Shown here: one piece after another, positions 9,375 to 18,574 of the stretch
How the letters are laid out: every line of letters starts with the position of its first letter
How positions within the stretch are numbered: position 1 is the first letter of the stretch
NCBI RefSeq assembly: GCF_014641715.1
Contig: NZ_BMIG01000006.1
Span: forward strand, 124,001 to 188,000
DNA length: 64,000 nt
From: Polaromonas eurypsychrophila
Lineage (GTDB): Bacteria > Pseudomonadota > Gammaproteobacteria > Burkholderiales > Burkholderiaceae_C
Direction: 5' to 3'
The notes under the pieces: model-generated
What the model saw: only the letters and a program-made list of their open reading frames with translations
Told to the model about the DNA's origin: nothing
Database searches by the model: none
Translations under genes and position numbers: made by a program

Positions 9375-10742
9375 TTAACCCAAAAGCCGGGTGACATCAT
9401 TAAACAGGGCAACAGACATCATGCCCAGCAGAATGGCAACGCCACCGCGTTGCAACCGGTCCATCCAAGCGTCAGACACGCTCTTGCCGGTGATCGCCTC
9501 CCAAAGATAATACATCAGGTGCCCACCGTCCAGAACCGGCAGTGGCAGTAAATTCAGCACCCCCAGACTGACGCTGATCAGCGCCAGAAACAGCAGGTAA
9601 GCACTCCAGCCAATGCTGGCCGACTTGCCAGCATAGTCGGCAATCGTCAGCGGCCCGCTGAGGTTTTTCAGAGACGCCTCGCCGATCAGCATCTTGCCCA
9701 TCATCTTGAGCGTCAGCACCGACACCTCCCAGGTGCGAACCGCGCCGTTCCACAGCCCATCCAGCGGCCCGTACCGCACGGTCACCAGCGCCGGCGGCGT
9801 ACCGACGTAAGCGCCGATACGTCCTATCGACTGATCGCCCTCCTGACGCATCTCCGGCGTGACCTGCACCTGCAGGGCTTGCCCGCCCCGGAGGATCTGC
9901 CAGCTCTGCGCACCTTTGGAGGCGCGTATGGTTTCGCGCAGTTGCTGGCCGTCCACAATGACCCGTCCGCCGACGCGCTGGACCACATCATTGGTGCGCA
10001 AGCCCGATTTTTCTGCTGCACCGCCCGGCATGACCTCGCCAATCACCGCCTGCGTCCAGGGGCCCAGAATGCCGATCTTCCTGAAAAGTTGCGCGTCGGC
10101 ATCGGCCGCGTTGAGCTGGCCCAGCGGCAGCAGCACACTGCGTGTGGCCGCGACACCGCCGCTGGTGGACTCGCCGCCGCCGTCGGTGACCTGCAGACGC
10201 ACATCGCGCCCGCCCAGGGCCGCGCGGGTCAGGCGCCAGCGCAGGTCCTCGAAGGAACGAACCTCTTCCATGGATTCGCCCTCAAAGGCGGCCTGTTGAA
10301 CGCGTTCGCCGCCCCGCAGACCGGCGCGCTCGGCGATGGAGCCGGCGACCGGACTGGCCAACACCGCCTGAGGCTCCTGCATGCCGCTCCAGTTGACGAC
10401 GGCATACAGCACGATAGCCAGCAGCAGATTGGCGGCGGGCCCGGCGGCCACAATCGCTGCACGCGCGCCCAGCGGACGGTTGTTGAAAGCCAGATGACGC
10501 TCCGCCGGATCGACCGGGCCCTCGCGCTCGTCCAGCATCTTGACGTAGCCGCCCAGCGGCAACATGCCGATGGAAAACTCTGTCGGGCGATTCTTCAGCC
10601 GCCAGGTGTAGATCGGTTTACCAAAACCCACCGAGAACTTCAGCACCTTGACACCGCAGGCGACGGCCACGCGGTAGTGGCCATACTCATGGATGGCGAT
10701 CAGGATACCGAGTGCAACAACAAAGGCGACCAGGGTCAGCAT
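9375..10742 (-). CDS. rseP: site-2 membrane metalloprotease RseP
   Basis: RseP cleaves the anti-sigma-E factor RseA within the membrane during envelope stress. The zinc motif HEYGH is at residues 18-22, the second motif is LLPLPVLDGGHL near the C-terminus, and two PDZ-like regions lie between (around AERAGLRGGERV and AAEKSGLRTNDVV). At 455 residues it has the family length. Its position between dxr and bamA is conserved in proteobacteria. Confidence 0.95.
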   Translation of the reverse strand: MLTLVAFVVALGILIAIHEYGHYRVAVACGVKVLKFSVGFGKPIYTWRLKNRPTEFSIGMLPLGGYVKMLDEREGPVDPAERHLAFNNRPLGARAAIVAAGPAANLLLAIVLYAVVNWSGMQEPQAVLASPVAGSIAERAGLRGGERVQQAAFEGESMEEVRSFEDLRWRLTRAALGGRDVRLQVTDGGGESTSGGVAATRSVLLPLGQLNAADADAQLFRKIGILGPWTQAVIGEVMPGGAAEKSGLRTNDVVQRVGGRVIVDGQQLRETIRASKGAQSWQILRGGQALQVQVTPEMRQEGDQSIGRIGAYVGTPPALVTVRYGPLDGLWNGAVRTWEVSVLTLKMMGKMLIGEASLKNLSGPLTIADYAGKSASIGWSAYLLFLALISVSLGVLNLLPLPVLDGGHLMYYLWEAITGKSVSDAWMDRLQRGGVAILLGMMSVALFNDVTRLLG

Positions 10743-10755
10743 GGCAATACTCCGA

Positions 10756-11937
10756 TCAGTTTGTCAACTTGGCGGCCAGGCTTGTCGCCACCGCGCGCGA
10801 CTGCTGGTCCAGTGCCAGCAGGTCGCCGATGCCGCAAATACAGGGCGCAGTGACTGCATCAAGCGTCGCGCGATTCACGGCATGAATCTGGTCAAAGCGT
10901 ATCCGTTTTTCAAGAAAGGCGGCGACGGCCACTTCATTGGCCGCATTGAGCACCGCCGTAGTGCCTGCGGGCGCGTCGAGCACTTCCCAAGCCAGCGGCA
11001 GGCCGGGAAACAGGGCGTCGTCGGGGACCGAGAAAGTCATGGTGGCAAGCGCGCGAAAGTCGAGCGCCGGGGCGCCCGAGCTGATGCGCCCCGGCCAGGC
11101 CAGGCCGTAGGCAATGGGAACCCGCATGTCGGGTGTGCCGAGCTGGGCCATCACCGAGGTGTCGCGATACTGCACCATGGAATGGATGATGCTCTGCGGG
11201 TGAATCACCACCTCGATCTGCGCTGGCGTCAAGCCGAACAGGAAACGCGCCTCGATCACCTCGAGCGCCTTGTTCATCATGGTGGCCGAGTCCACCGAAA
11301 TCTTCCGGCCCATGACCCAGTTCGGGTGGGCGCAGGCCTCGTCCGGCGTGACATCGCGCAGGCTGGCCGGCGTGCGCGTGCGAAACGGCCCACCGGACGC
11401 CGTCAGGATGATCTTGTCGATACGTTCGGCCCAAGCCGCCGGATCTTCGGGCAGGGACTGAAAGATGGCTGAATGCTCGCTGTCAATAGGGAGCAGTTGT
11501 GCCCCTCCCTCGCGCACCGCCTGCATGAACACCTCGCCGCCCACCACCAGGGCTTCCTTGTTGGCCAGCAGCAGGCGTTTGCCGGCATGAGCGGCCGCCA
11601 TGCAGGCGCGCAGACCTGCAGCGCCGACGATGGCCGCCATCACAATGTCGACACGCTCGTCAGACGCTATGGTTTCGAGAGCATCTTCTCCAAGCAGGAC
11701 ATGGGTTGAGAGTCCATTTGCCTTCAACTTCTCAGCCAGATTGCGACCGTGCGGCGTGCTCGCCATGACAGCATAACTCGGCCTGAAGCGCAGGCATTGC
11801 GCCAGCATCAATTCGGTTTGCGTGGAGGCGCTGAGGGCGAACACCTCGAAGCGGTCCGGATGGCCGGCGATCACGTCGAGTGTGTTGGCGCCGACCGACC
11901 CGGTCGAGCCCAAAACCGTGACCCTCTGTTTTTTCAT
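10756..11937 (-). CDS. dxr: 1-deoxy-D-xylulose 5-phosphate reductoisomerase
   Basis: Dxr makes 2-C-methyl-D-erythritol 4-phosphate, the committed step of the non-mevalonate isoprenoid route. NADPH binding is shown by VLGSTGSVGANTL at residues 8-20. The metal and substrate sites are ILTASGGPFRT and NWVMGRKISVDSATMMNK. The ATG at 11937 gives 393 residues. A longer open frame to 12741 is a shadow of cdsA and is not used. Confidence 0.96.
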   Translation of the reverse strand: MKKQRVTVLGSTGSVGANTLDVIAGHPDRFEVFALSASTQTELMLAQCLRFRPSYAVMASTPHGRNLAEKLKANGLSTHVLLGEDALETIASDERVDIVMAAIVGAAGLRACMAAAHAGKRLLLANKEALVVGGEVFMQAVREGGAQLLPIDSEHSAIFQSLPEDPAAWAERIDKIILTASGGPFRTRTPASLRDVTPDEACAHPNWVMGRKISVDSATMMNKALEVIEARFLFGLTPAQIEVVIHPQSIIHSMVQYRDTSVMAQLGTPDMRVPIAYGLAWPGRISSGAPALDFRALATMTFSVPDDALFPGLPLAWEVLDAPAGTTAVLNAANEVAVAAFLEKRIRFDQIHAVNRATLDAVTAPCICGIGDLLALDQQSRAVATSLAAKLTN

Positions 11938-11947
11938 GGCGAATCGA

Positions 11948-12026
11948 GCGACGCCGGGCCGCCCCAAAGCGCGAGCCCCCAGCCGGGGGGCGGCGGAGTA
12001 TGCAAAGCGACAAGCGTGGGAGCCAT
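11948..12026. repeat. GC-rich intergenic palindromic repeat, copy 1 (cdsA-dxr)
   Basis: This copy fills the gap between cdsA and dxr. It has GCCGGGCCGCCCCAAAGCG, a hairpin-like GAGCCCCCAGCCGGGGGGC, and ends near GCGTGGGAGCC. It resembles the sequence at 25701-25750 read on the other strand, and more loosely those at 13661 and 43139. Confidence 0.55.
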
Positions 12027-12029
12027 ATC

Positions 12030-12866
12030 TCAGACCGTGACCAGCATCAAGGCCAGCGGCAGCACCGGCACCAGCGCATCGACGCGGTCCAGCACGCCGC
12101 CGTGGCCAGGCAACAGACCGCTGGAATCCTTGGCGCCGGCACTGCGCTTGACCAGGGACTCGACCAGGTCGCCGACCACGCTGAAGGCGGCGAGAAAAAT
12201 CATGGCCAGCAGAGTCACCGGCAGGCCGTACTGCGCGGCCAGCCGCGCGTAAAGACTCTGCCCGGTGCTGTCCAGCGCCACCCAGGCGATGCAAAGCACC
12301 AGCACGCCCACCATGCCGCCCCAGACACCCTCCCAGCTTTTGCCCGGACTGATGGCCGGCGCCAGTTTGCCTTTGCTGAAACGCCCGCCCAAGCCTTTGC
12401 CGGCAAAGTAGGCGCCGATATCGGCCACCCAGACCAGCAGCAGCAGCGACAGCAGGAACTCGATGCCAATAACGCGTGCCTGCGCCACCGCCAGCCAAGC
12501 CAGCCACAGGGCCAGCACGCCCACCACCAGGCGCAGTGTTCGCGGAATGCGCGGCCACCCGGCCACACCACTGCGCAGCAGCCAGGCGCCGACCAGCACC
12601 CAGGCTGCGCCTGCCAGCCGCCACAGCAGCGGCAGAGGCTGATCGAGCATGCCGAGGTCCCAAGACATGGCGCACAGCACCACACAGGCGAAGCCGGCGA
12701 CCAGCGAGGCAATAGGACCGTAGCCGTTCAGGCGCCCCCACTCCCAGGCGCCGGCAGCAATCAGCACCACGGCGAGGACAGAAAACGGAATCGGTGTCGG
12801 GTAAAACAGTGCCGGCAGCAAAATGGCCAGCAGCACGATGGCGGTGATCACGCGTTGCTTGAGCAT
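12030..12866 (-). CDS. cdsA: phosphatidate cytidylyltransferase
   Basis: CdsA makes CDP-diacylglycerol from phosphatidate and CTP, the precursor of all major phospholipids. The 278-residue protein is strongly hydrophobic with about eight membrane segments. It carries the C-terminal signature from SLVKRSAGAKD to PGHGGVLDRVDAL. Its ATG overlaps the uppS stop (TGATG). Confidence 0.95.
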   Translation of the reverse strand: MLKQRVITAIVLLAILLPALFYPTPIPFSVLAVVLIAAGAWEWGRLNGYGPIASLVAGFACVVLCAMSWDLGMLDQPLPLLWRLAGAAWVLVGAWLLRSGVAGWPRIPRTLRLVVGVLALWLAWLAVAQARVIGIEFLLSLLLLVWVADIGAYFAGKGLGGRFSKGKLAPAISPGKSWEGVWGGMVGVLVLCIAWVALDSTGQSLYARLAAQYGLPVTLLAMIFLAAFSVVGDLVESLVKRSAGAKDSSGLLPGHGGVLDRVDALVPVLPLALMLVTV

Positions 12867-13609
12867 CAGGCGGCCTTCACGGTGGTTTTTTTGGGGCCGG
12901 GGGTGATCTGGCCGGACGTCTTGCCGAAGCGCCGCTCACGGCTGGCATAAACGGCAATCGCTTCATCGAGCGCAGTATCGTCAAAATCAGGCCAGAGTTT
13001 GTCGGAGAAATGCAGCTCGGAATACGCCGCCTGCCAGAGCAGAAAATTGCTGATACGCAGCTCGCCGCCGGTGCGTATCACCAGGTCCGGGTCCGGCACA
13101 TGGGCCAGGGACAGCGCGCGGTCCAGTGCCATCTCGGTGATTTCCTGGCCGCCGGCGGCCAGCTTGCGCGCGGCCTGGGCGATGTCCCAGCGTCCGCCGT
13201 AGTTGAAACACACATTGAGGACCAGGCGGTTGTTGTCTGCCGTCGCCGCCTCGGCCTGCACCAGCCCTGCCCGAACCTTGTCTGAGAGCTGCTGGCGCTC
13301 GCCCACAAAATGCAGTTGCACGCCGTTGGCCTTGAGTGAGGGAACCTCGCGCGCCAGCGACAGCGCCAGCAGCTCCATCAGGCCGGAGACTTCCTCGGCT
13401 GGACGGTTCCAATTTTCGGATGAAAACGCAAACACGGTTAGTACAGCGATGCCGCGTGCCATGCAGGCTTTCACGCAACGGCTCAGCGCGCTCACGCCCT
13501 GTTGATGGCCGGCCACGCGCGGCAAAAAACGTTTGGTCGCCCAGCGGCCGTTGCCGTCCATCACGATGGCAAGGTGGTGCGGAACGGTAGTGAGGCTTGG
13601 AGCGATCAT
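12866..13609 (-). CDS. uppS: undecaprenyl diphosphate synthase (cis-prenyltransferase)
   Basis: UppS condenses eight isopentenyl units onto farnesyl diphosphate to give the C55 carrier of peptidoglycan and O-antigen. Signatures are AIVMDGNGRWATKR (Asp18) and the C-terminal RTGGELRISNFLLWQ and AYSELHF. The protein has 247 residues, with a basic tail GPKKTTVKAA. It is coupled to cdsA by overlap. Confidence 0.95.
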   Translation of the reverse strand: MIAPSLTTVPHHLAIVMDGNGRWATKRFLPRVAGHQQGVSALSRCVKACMARGIAVLTVFAFSSENWNRPAEEVSGLMELLALSLAREVPSLKANGVQLHFVGERQQLSDKVRAGLVQAEAATADNNRLVLNVCFNYGGRWDIAQAARKLAAGGQEITEMALDRALSLAHVPDPDLVIRTGGELRISNFLLWQAAYSELHFSDKLWPDFDDTALDEAIAVYASRERRFGKTSGQITPGPKKTTVKAA

Positions 13610-13660
13610 GTCAGCGATCAGTCGCTGCGCTGAGCGAGCGTGGGGACGGTCTTTTCAAGC

Positions 13661-13750
13661 AGGGGCCGCGGAACCGGCTTCGCCGGGCCGCAGGCGCAGC
13701 GGCCCCCTCGAGGGGCAGAGAGCTACGCGGAGCGAGCGAACGTGGGGGCA
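13661..13750. repeat. GC-rich intergenic palindromic repeat, copy 2 (frr-uppS)
   Basis: The copy contains GGAACCGGCTTCGCCGGGCC, then GGCCCCCTCGAGGGGC, and ends in GAGCGAACGTGGGGGC. The first and second parts are each hairpin-forming. It fills most of the 143-base gap and closely matches 43139-43208. Confidence 0.65.
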
Positions 13751-13752
13751 AT

Positions 13753-14313
13753 CTACACCGCCATGATGTCTTGTTCCTTGCCAGCGACCAGCTTGTCGAC
13801 ATCTGCAATAAAACGGTCGGTGGATTTCTGGACCTCATCATGGGCGCGGCGCTCGTCGTCTTCCGAGGCCAGCTTTTCCTTGACGAGTTTCTTGACGCCG
13901 TCGTTGGCGTCACGGCGCAGGTTGCGGATCGCGACCTTGGCATGTTCGCCCTCTCCCCGCACGATTTTGGTCAGCTCCTTGCGGCGCTCTTCGGTCATGG
14001 CGGGCATCGGCACGCGAATCAGGTCGCCCTGGGTGGCTGGATTGAGCCCGAGGTCGGAATCACGGATGGCTTTTTCAATCTTGGCGCCCATGCCCTTTTC
14101 CCAGGGCGACACGCTGATGGTGCGTGCATCGAGCAGCGAGACATTGGCCACCTGGCTGATCGGCACCATGGCGCCGTAGTAGTCCACCTGGACGGTGTCC
14201 AGCAGGCCGGGGTTGGCGCGGCCGGTGCGTATCTTGGTCAGCGACTGCTTGAAGGATTCCAGCGACTGCTGCATTTTCTGCTCGGTGCTGCTCTTGATAT
14301 CAGTAATGCTCAT
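13753..14313 (-). CDS. frr: ribosome recycling factor
   Basis: RRF splits the post-termination ribosome with EF-G. The 186-residue protein starts [20 protein letters not shown] and holds the conserved [39 protein letters not shown] and [20 protein letters not shown]. The ATG at 14313 has GGAG about nine bases upstream. Upstream in-frame codons to 14409 overlap pyrH and are discarded. Confidence 0.96.
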   Translation of the reverse strand: MSITDIKSSTEQKMQQSLESFKQSLTKIRTGRANPGLLDTVQVDYYGAMVPISQVANVSLLDARTISVSPWEKGMGAKIEKAIRDSDLGLNPATQGDLIRVPMPAMTEERRKELTKIVRGEGEHAKVAIRNLRRDANDGVKKLVKEKLASEDDERRAHDEVQKSTDRFIADVDKLVAGKEQDIMAV

Positions 14314-14377
14314 GATGGAGTCTCCGGAGGAATCTTGTTTTTGCAAAAGTTGCGAAGGGCCGCAGCGGCCCGAAGTC

Positions 14378-15088
14378 TCAGACGTGAACCAGCGTTCCCT
14401 CGTCCTCACCCTGCACCACGCGCTTGAGGGCGCCGTGTTTGAAAATGCTGAAGATCTTGATCGGCAGCTTCTGGTCGCGGCACAGCGCGAAGGCCGTGGC
14501 GTCCATCACTTCCAGGTTCTTGCCGATGACCTCGTCAAACGTGATGTTGGTGTAACGCGTTGCCGACGGGTCTTTCTTCGGATCGGCGCTGTAGACACCA
14601 TCCACCTTGGTGGCTTTGAGCACGATTTCCGCGCCAATTTCCGCGCCACGCAGGGCGGCAGCGGTGTCGGTCGTGAAAAACGGATTGCCGGTTCCGGCTG
14701 CAAAAATCACGACCTTGCCTTCTTCCAGGTATTGCAGCGCCTTGGGCCGAACATAAGGCTCGACGATACGCTCGATGCCGATGGCCGACATGACACGCGG
14801 CGTGAGGCCGGCCTTGTCCATGGTATCGCCCAGGGCCAGCGCATTCATCACGGTGGCCAGCATGCCCATGTAGTCAGCCGTGGCGCGGTCCATGCCGACC
14901 GAGCCGCCCGCCACACCGCGAAAAATGTTGCCGCCGCCGATCACGACGGCGACTTCCACACCCATGCGCGTGACCTCGGCAATTTCCTCAACCATGCGCA
15001 CAATCGTCGCGCGGTTGATGCCGAAGGCATCGTCTCCCATCAAGGCTTCACCTGAAAGTTTCAACAAGATTCGCTTGTAGGCTGGCAT
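14378..15088 (-). CDS. pyrH: UMP kinase
   Basis: PyrH phosphorylates UMP to UDP and is an amino-acid-kinase-fold hexamer. The 236-residue protein begins [18 protein letters not shown], with [11 protein letters not shown] and the nucleotide-binding [20 protein letters not shown]. The ATG at 15088 matches the family start. It lies between tsf and frr in the usual order. Confidence 0.96.
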   Translation of the reverse strand: MPAYKRILLKLSGEALMGDDAFGINRATIVRMVEEIAEVTRMGVEVAVVIGGGNIFRGVAGGSVGMDRATADYMGMLATVMNALALGDTMDKAGLTPRVMSAIGIERIVEPYVRPKALQYLEEGKVVIFAAGTGNPFFTTDTAAALRGAEIGAEIVLKATKVDGVYSADPKKDPSATRYTNITFDEVIGKNLEVMDATAFALCRDQKLPIKIFSIFKHGALKRVVQGEDEGTLVHV

Positions 15089-15152
15089 GAGGGAAGTTCC
15101 TGTCGTTTTTATGGGCGTAAGTTTAGCGGCCTTCCGGGTCAATGGGGCAGGA

Positions 15153-16064
15153 TCAGCCTTTGGCGGCGGCGATCTGGGCAGCCACTTCGGCAGCGAAATC
15201 GTCCACCTTTTTCTCGATGCCTTCGCCAACGACGTACAGGGTGAAAGACTTCACGCTGGTGCCTTTTTCCTTGAGCATCTGCTCGACGGTCTGCTTGTCG
15301 TTCTTGACGAAGGACTGGTTGAACAGGCTGACTTCCTTGAGGTACTTCTGCACGCCGCCTTCGATACGCTTGGCAACAATTTCGGGAGACTGCACCGGTT
15401 TGCCGGCGGCAGTTGCCACAGCCGCGTCTTCGGCGGCCTTGGCGGCAGCCACGGAACGCTCACGCGCCACCAGTTCGGCCGGCACCTGGTCGCCAGACAG
15501 CGACACCGGTTTCATGGCGGCCACATGCATGGCCACATCCTTGGCGGCGGTCTCGTCGCCGTCAAACTCGACCACCACGCCGATGCGCGTGCCGTGCAGG
15601 TAAGAAGCCAGCGCGCTGCCTTCGAAACGCTTGAAGCGGCGCACCGACATGTTCTCGCCGATCTTGCCGATCAGGCCCTTGCGAACGTCTTCCACCGTCG
15701 GGCCGAAACCGTCCAGGCTCAGGGGCATAGCACCGACAGCGGCAACGTCCGCGGGGTTGTTGTTGACGATACCCTTGGCGACCGCGTCGGTGAAAGCCAG
15801 AAAGCTGTCGTTCTTGGTGACAAAGTCGGTTTCGCAGTTGATCTCGACCAGCGCGCCGGTGCCGCCTTCGCTGTGATAAGCGATCACGCCCTCAGCGGTG
15901 ATGCGGGAAGCGGCCTTGCCAGCCTTGTTGCCCAGCTTGACGCGCAGGATTTCCTCGGCTTTTTCGAAATTGCCTTCGGCTTCGGTCAGGGCTTTCTTGC
16001 ACTCCATCATCGGTGCGTCGGTTTTTGCGCGCAGTTCTGCGACCATGCTTGCTGTGATTGCCAT
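15153..16064 (-). CDS. tsf: elongation factor Ts
   Basis: EF-Ts recharges EF-Tu with GTP. The signature [20 protein letters not shown] is in the N-terminal domain, and [12 protein letters not shown] (the TDFV motif that contacts EF-Tu) is in the core. The 303-residue protein is slightly longer than the E. coli form because of an insert around residues 185-225 ([20 protein letters not shown]). Confidence 0.97.
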   Translation of the reverse strand: MAITASMVAELRAKTDAPMMECKKALTEAEGNFEKAEEILRVKLGNKAGKAASRITAEGVIAYHSEGGTGALVEINCETDFVTKNDSFLAFTDAVAKGIVNNNPADVAAVGAMPLSLDGFGPTVEDVRKGLIGKIGENMSVRRFKRFEGSALASYLHGTRIGVVVEFDGDETAAKDVAMHVAAMKPVSLSGDQVPAELVARERSVAAAKAAEDAAVATAAGKPVQSPEIVAKRIEGGVQKYLKEVSLFNQSFVKNDKQTVEQMLKEKGTSVKSFTLYVVGEGIEKKVDDFAAEVAAQIAAAKG

Positions 16065-16126
16065 CTTCGGTTCTCCGTGTGTCGTGTTGACTTCAAATAA
16101 ATACAGGTGCCTTTGGACAAGGCTGT

Positions 16127-16154
16127 AAAAAAGGGGCTACGCGAGCCCCTTTTT
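16127..16154 (-). terminator. hairpin between rpsB and tsf
   Basis: AAAAAAGGGGCT and AGCCCCTTTTT pair around a five-base loop (ACGCG), a classic intrinsic terminator shape on either strand. It lies in the 115-base gap between rpsB and tsf, so it probably attenuates read-through and sets the S2 to EF-Ts ratio rather than ending the operon. Confidence 0.75.
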
Positions 16155-16179
16155 CGCGTCAGGCGCAGGGCCGGGCCGA

Positions 16180-16932
16180 TCAGGCAGCGGCGTTTTCCAC
16201 TTCGACGAATTCGTCGGTGCTTTCGGCGGAAACCATCTTGACGACTTCATTGCCGGCGCTAGCGCGGCCTTCGATGATGGCGTCGGCGATGCCGCGTGCA
16301 TACAGGGCCACCGCCTTGGACGAGTCGTCGTTGCCGGGGATCACGTAGTCGATGCCGATGGGCGAGTGGTTGGAGTCAACCACGCCGATCAGCGGGATGC
16401 CCAGCTTCTTGGCTTCCAGGATGCAGATGTTGTGGAAGCCCACGTCGATCACGAAAATCGCGTCAGGCAACGCATTCATGTCCTGGATGCCGCCTATGTC
16501 TTTTTCCAGCTTTTCCATTTCGCGCTTGAAGGTCAGCTGCTCTTTCTTGCTCAGGGAGTCAAGGCCAACTTCCTGCTGGGCCTTCATTTCCTTGAGGCGC
16601 TTGATCGAGGTCTTGACCGTCTTGAAGTTGGTCAGCATGCCGCCCAGCCAGCGCTGATCGACAAAAGGCACGCCGGCGCGTTTGGCTTCAGCGGAAACCA
16701 GTTCACGGGCCTGGCGCTTGGTACCAACCATCAAAATGGTGCCGCGGTTGGCGGACAGTTGCTTGGCGAACTTCATCGCGTCCTCGAACATCGGGAGCGA
16801 TTTTTCGAGGTTGATGATGTGGATACGGTTGCGATGGCCGAAGATATACGGGGCCATCTTGGGATTCCAGAAGCGGGTTTGGTGACCGAAATGGACGCCG
16901 GCTTCCAGCATTTCACGCATGCTTGTTGACAT
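16180..16932 (-). CDS. rpsB: 30S ribosomal protein S2
   Basis: S2 is the first gene of the cluster. The 250-residue protein begins [20 protein letters not shown], with the signatures [12 protein letters not shown] and [10 protein letters not shown] plus [19 protein letters not shown] sits before the ATG. About 135 bases of leader separate it from the likely promoter, room for S2 autoregulation as known in other bacteria. Confidence 0.97.
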   Translation of the reverse strand: MSTSMREMLEAGVHFGHQTRFWNPKMAPYIFGHRNRIHIINLEKSLPMFEDAMKFAKQLSANRGTILMVGTKRQARELVSAEAKRAGVPFVDQRWLGGMLTNFKTVKTSIKRLKEMKAQQEVGLDSLSKKEQLTFKREMEKLEKDIGGIQDMNALPDAIFVIDVGFHNICILEAKKLGIPLIGVVDSNHSPIGIDYVIPGNDDSSKAVALYARGIADAIIEGRASAGNEVVKMVSAESTDEFVEVENAAA

Positions 16933-17232
16933 AGAGATACTCCAAAGGTTGTGTCTAAAATCAGCGCTTATCGCCTGAAGGGCTCATTTGCATAAGTCCC
17001 GAAGGCAACACCTTGAACGGCTGATTTGCGATTTATTGCGCGAACGGCCGGACAGCCTTTCGTACAACCCGCTGAGTATAACATCCCGCCACCTGAGCAG
17101 GGCCACCGGACCGCCCGCCATATGGGGGAGGCCCACCCAAGCCATCGTCCCGCCCGTTTCATCCTTACTATAAAAAAGATAGCTGTCCATGCCCGTCTGA
17201 CATGGGCTACGACTCGATTTAACCAGGAAACC
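16933..17232. promoter_or_regulatory. divergent control region: rpsB leader/promoter and upstream region of the oxidase gene
   Basis: On the minus strand a -10-like TATACT lies at 17080-17075, about 145 bases before the rpsB ATG; the -35 is weak. Between them is an untranslated leader. Further right lies dispersed-repeat copy 3 (17166-17220). Open frames crossing this stretch are shadows. Confidence 0.45.
17166..17220 (+). repeat. dispersed TAGC repeat, copy 3 (intergenic)
   Basis: The copy reads TACTATAAAAAAGATAGCTG, then TCCATGCCCG, CATGGGCTACGACTCGATTT. It shows the full form of the repeat, including the GATTT end shared with copies at 19110, 56744 and 59198. Confidence 0.75.
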
Positions 17233-17289
17233 ATGCCTTCTCCCCTGACCCCCTCGATTTCTCCCGGTAGACGCCGGCTCAGGCCGTGA
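17233..17289 (+). CDS. possible 18-codon leader ORF, coupled to the oxidase gene
   Basis: An ATG at 17233 follows CCAGGAAACC, the best ribosome site in the region, and encodes MPSPLTPSISPGRRRLRP. Its TGA stop overlaps the GTG start of the next gene (GTGA). The oxidase itself has no good ribosome site, so it may depend on translation of this short frame. Coding value of the peptide is unproven; a frameshift in a longer original N-terminus is the other explanation. Confidence 0.4.
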   Translation: MPSPLTPSISPGRRRLRP

Positions 17290-18548
17290 AAGTCGCCGTC
17301 ATAGGCGCCGGCGTCATCGGCATCACCACCGCCTGGGAACTGGCCATGGACGGCCATGAAGTCACCGTGTTCGAGCGCCGCGGTGCTGCTGCTGAGGAAG
17401 GCAGCTTCGCAAACGCCGGCGTGGTCGCGCCCGGCTACGTCACCCCCTGGGCCGCGCCGGGCATGCCTCGCAAGGTGCTCAGCCACCTGTTCAGTCGCCA
17501 CGCCCCGGTCGCACTGGGCCTGCCACTGTCCGGCAGCGAGCTGGCCTGGATCTGGAAATGGTGGCGCGCCTGCCGGCTGGAGACCTACCTCGCCAACCGC
17601 GCCCGGCTGCAGCGCCTGGCTTTTTACAGCCGGGAACGCCTGCACCAGATCACCGCCGACCGGCAGCTCGAGTACGACCGCAGCCCCGGTTACCTGGTGC
17701 TGCTGCGTGGCGAAGCCGACGCCCGCATGGTGGAGCCCGGCCTGCAGGTGCTGCGCGACGCCGGCGTCAGCTTCCGGCAGATCGGTAGCGACGAGGCACG
17801 CAAGATCGAGCCGGCCTTGAACCCGGACACGGGCTTGCTGGGCGCGGTGCACCTGCCCGATGACGAAGTCGCCAACTGCCGCCAGTTTGCGCTGCTGCTC
17901 AAGACCGACGCCCAGCGACTGGGTGTCAATTTCGAGTTCAACAAAGCAGTAGCCCATATGGATAGTAAGCAGTCAGCTACTTTTTTGATAGCAGGTGAGA
18001 CCACCCCGCGCAGTTTCGACGCGGTGGTGCTGTGTGCCAGCCTGGCGTCGGCGCGTCTCCTCAGGCCGCTAGGCCTGAAGATTCCGCTTGCGGCGGTGTA
18101 CGGCTACTCGATCAGCGCGCCGATCCGCGAGCCGCTGAACGCGCCGCGCAGCGCACTGATGGACGAACGCTACAAGGTCGCCATCTCGCGGCTGGGCAAC
18201 CGCGTGCGCGTCGCGGGCAGTGCAGAGATCGGCGGCTGCCCCGACAAAAAACGCGCGGCCTCGGTGCAGACGCTGTACAAGGTGCTGCAAGACTGGTTTC
18301 CGGGTGCAGCCCACACATCAAACACAGGCGCCAGCGTGCAGGAATGGAAAGGCGCCCGCCCCATGCTGCCGGACGGCCCGCCCATCATCGGTGCCAGCGG
18401 CCTGCCTGGCCTGTGGCTCAACCTGGGCCATGGCTCCAGCGGCTGGGCCCTCAGTTGTGGCAGCGCCAGAGCAGTCGCTGACCTAGTGGGCGGCATAACG
18501 CCAGCAATAGACATGGACGGGTTCGACGTCGGGCGACTCACGCGCTAA
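17286..18548 (+). CDS. dadA: D-amino-acid dehydrogenase-like FAD oxidoreductase (DadA family)
   Basis: The 420-residue protein is predicted to oxidise D-amino acids at the membrane, passing electrons to the respiratory chain. The FAD-binding motif VAVIGAGVIGITTAWELA is at residues 3-20, and the family sequence GSFANAGVVAPGYVTPWAAPG follows. The C-terminal part has EWKGARPMLPDGPPIIG and LWLNLGHGSSGWALSCGSA. The start is a GTG with an overlapping upstream ORF. Codons near HMDSKQSATFLIAG come from dispersed-repeat copy 4 and probably form an acquired loop. Substrate is inferred from the family. Confidence 0.85.
   Translation: MKVAVIGAGVIGITTAWELAMDGHEVTVFERRGAAAEEGSFANAGVVAPGYVTPWAAPGMPRKVLSHLFSRHAPVALGLPLSGSELAWIWKWWRACRLETYLANRARLQRLAFYSRERLHQITADRQLEYDRSPGYLVLLRGEADARMVEPGLQVLRDAGVSFRQIGSDEARKIEPALNPDTGLLGAVHLPDDEVANCRQFALLLKTDAQRLGVNFEFNKAVAHMDSKQSATFLIAGETTPRSFDAVVLCASLASARLLRPLGLKIPLAAVYGYSISAPIREPLNAPRSALMDERYKVAISRLGNRVRVAGSAEIGGCPDKKRAASVQTLYKVLQDWFPGAAHTSNTGASVQEWKGARPMLPDGPPIIGASGLPGLWLNLGHGSSGWALSCGSARAVADLVGGITPAIDMDGFDVGRLTR
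17946..17993 (-). repeat. dispersed TAGC repeat, copy 4 (inside the dadA-like gene)
   Basis: On the minus strand it reads TGCTATCAAAAAAGTAGCTG, then ACTGCTTACTATCCATATGG and GCTACTGC. It is read in frame by the host gene on the other strand. Confidence 0.7.
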
Positions 18549-18574
18549 CAACGCAAAAATCGCACAATCGGGCC

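Noticed and set aside
11664-11690. GCTATGGTTTCGAGAGC in dxr as another repeat copy
   Set aside because: Only about 17 bases resemble the core and no conserved 3' part follows.
10756-12741. Extended 661-codon frame joining cdsA antisense to dxr
   Set aside because: The conserved Dxr start is at 11937; upstream codons are an Ala/Gly/Arg-rich shadow of cdsA and cross a palindromic repeat.
16968-17957. 329-codon minus-strand frame across the rpsB upstream region
   Set aside because: It runs antisense to the dadA-like gene and through the promoter region; no conserved motif.
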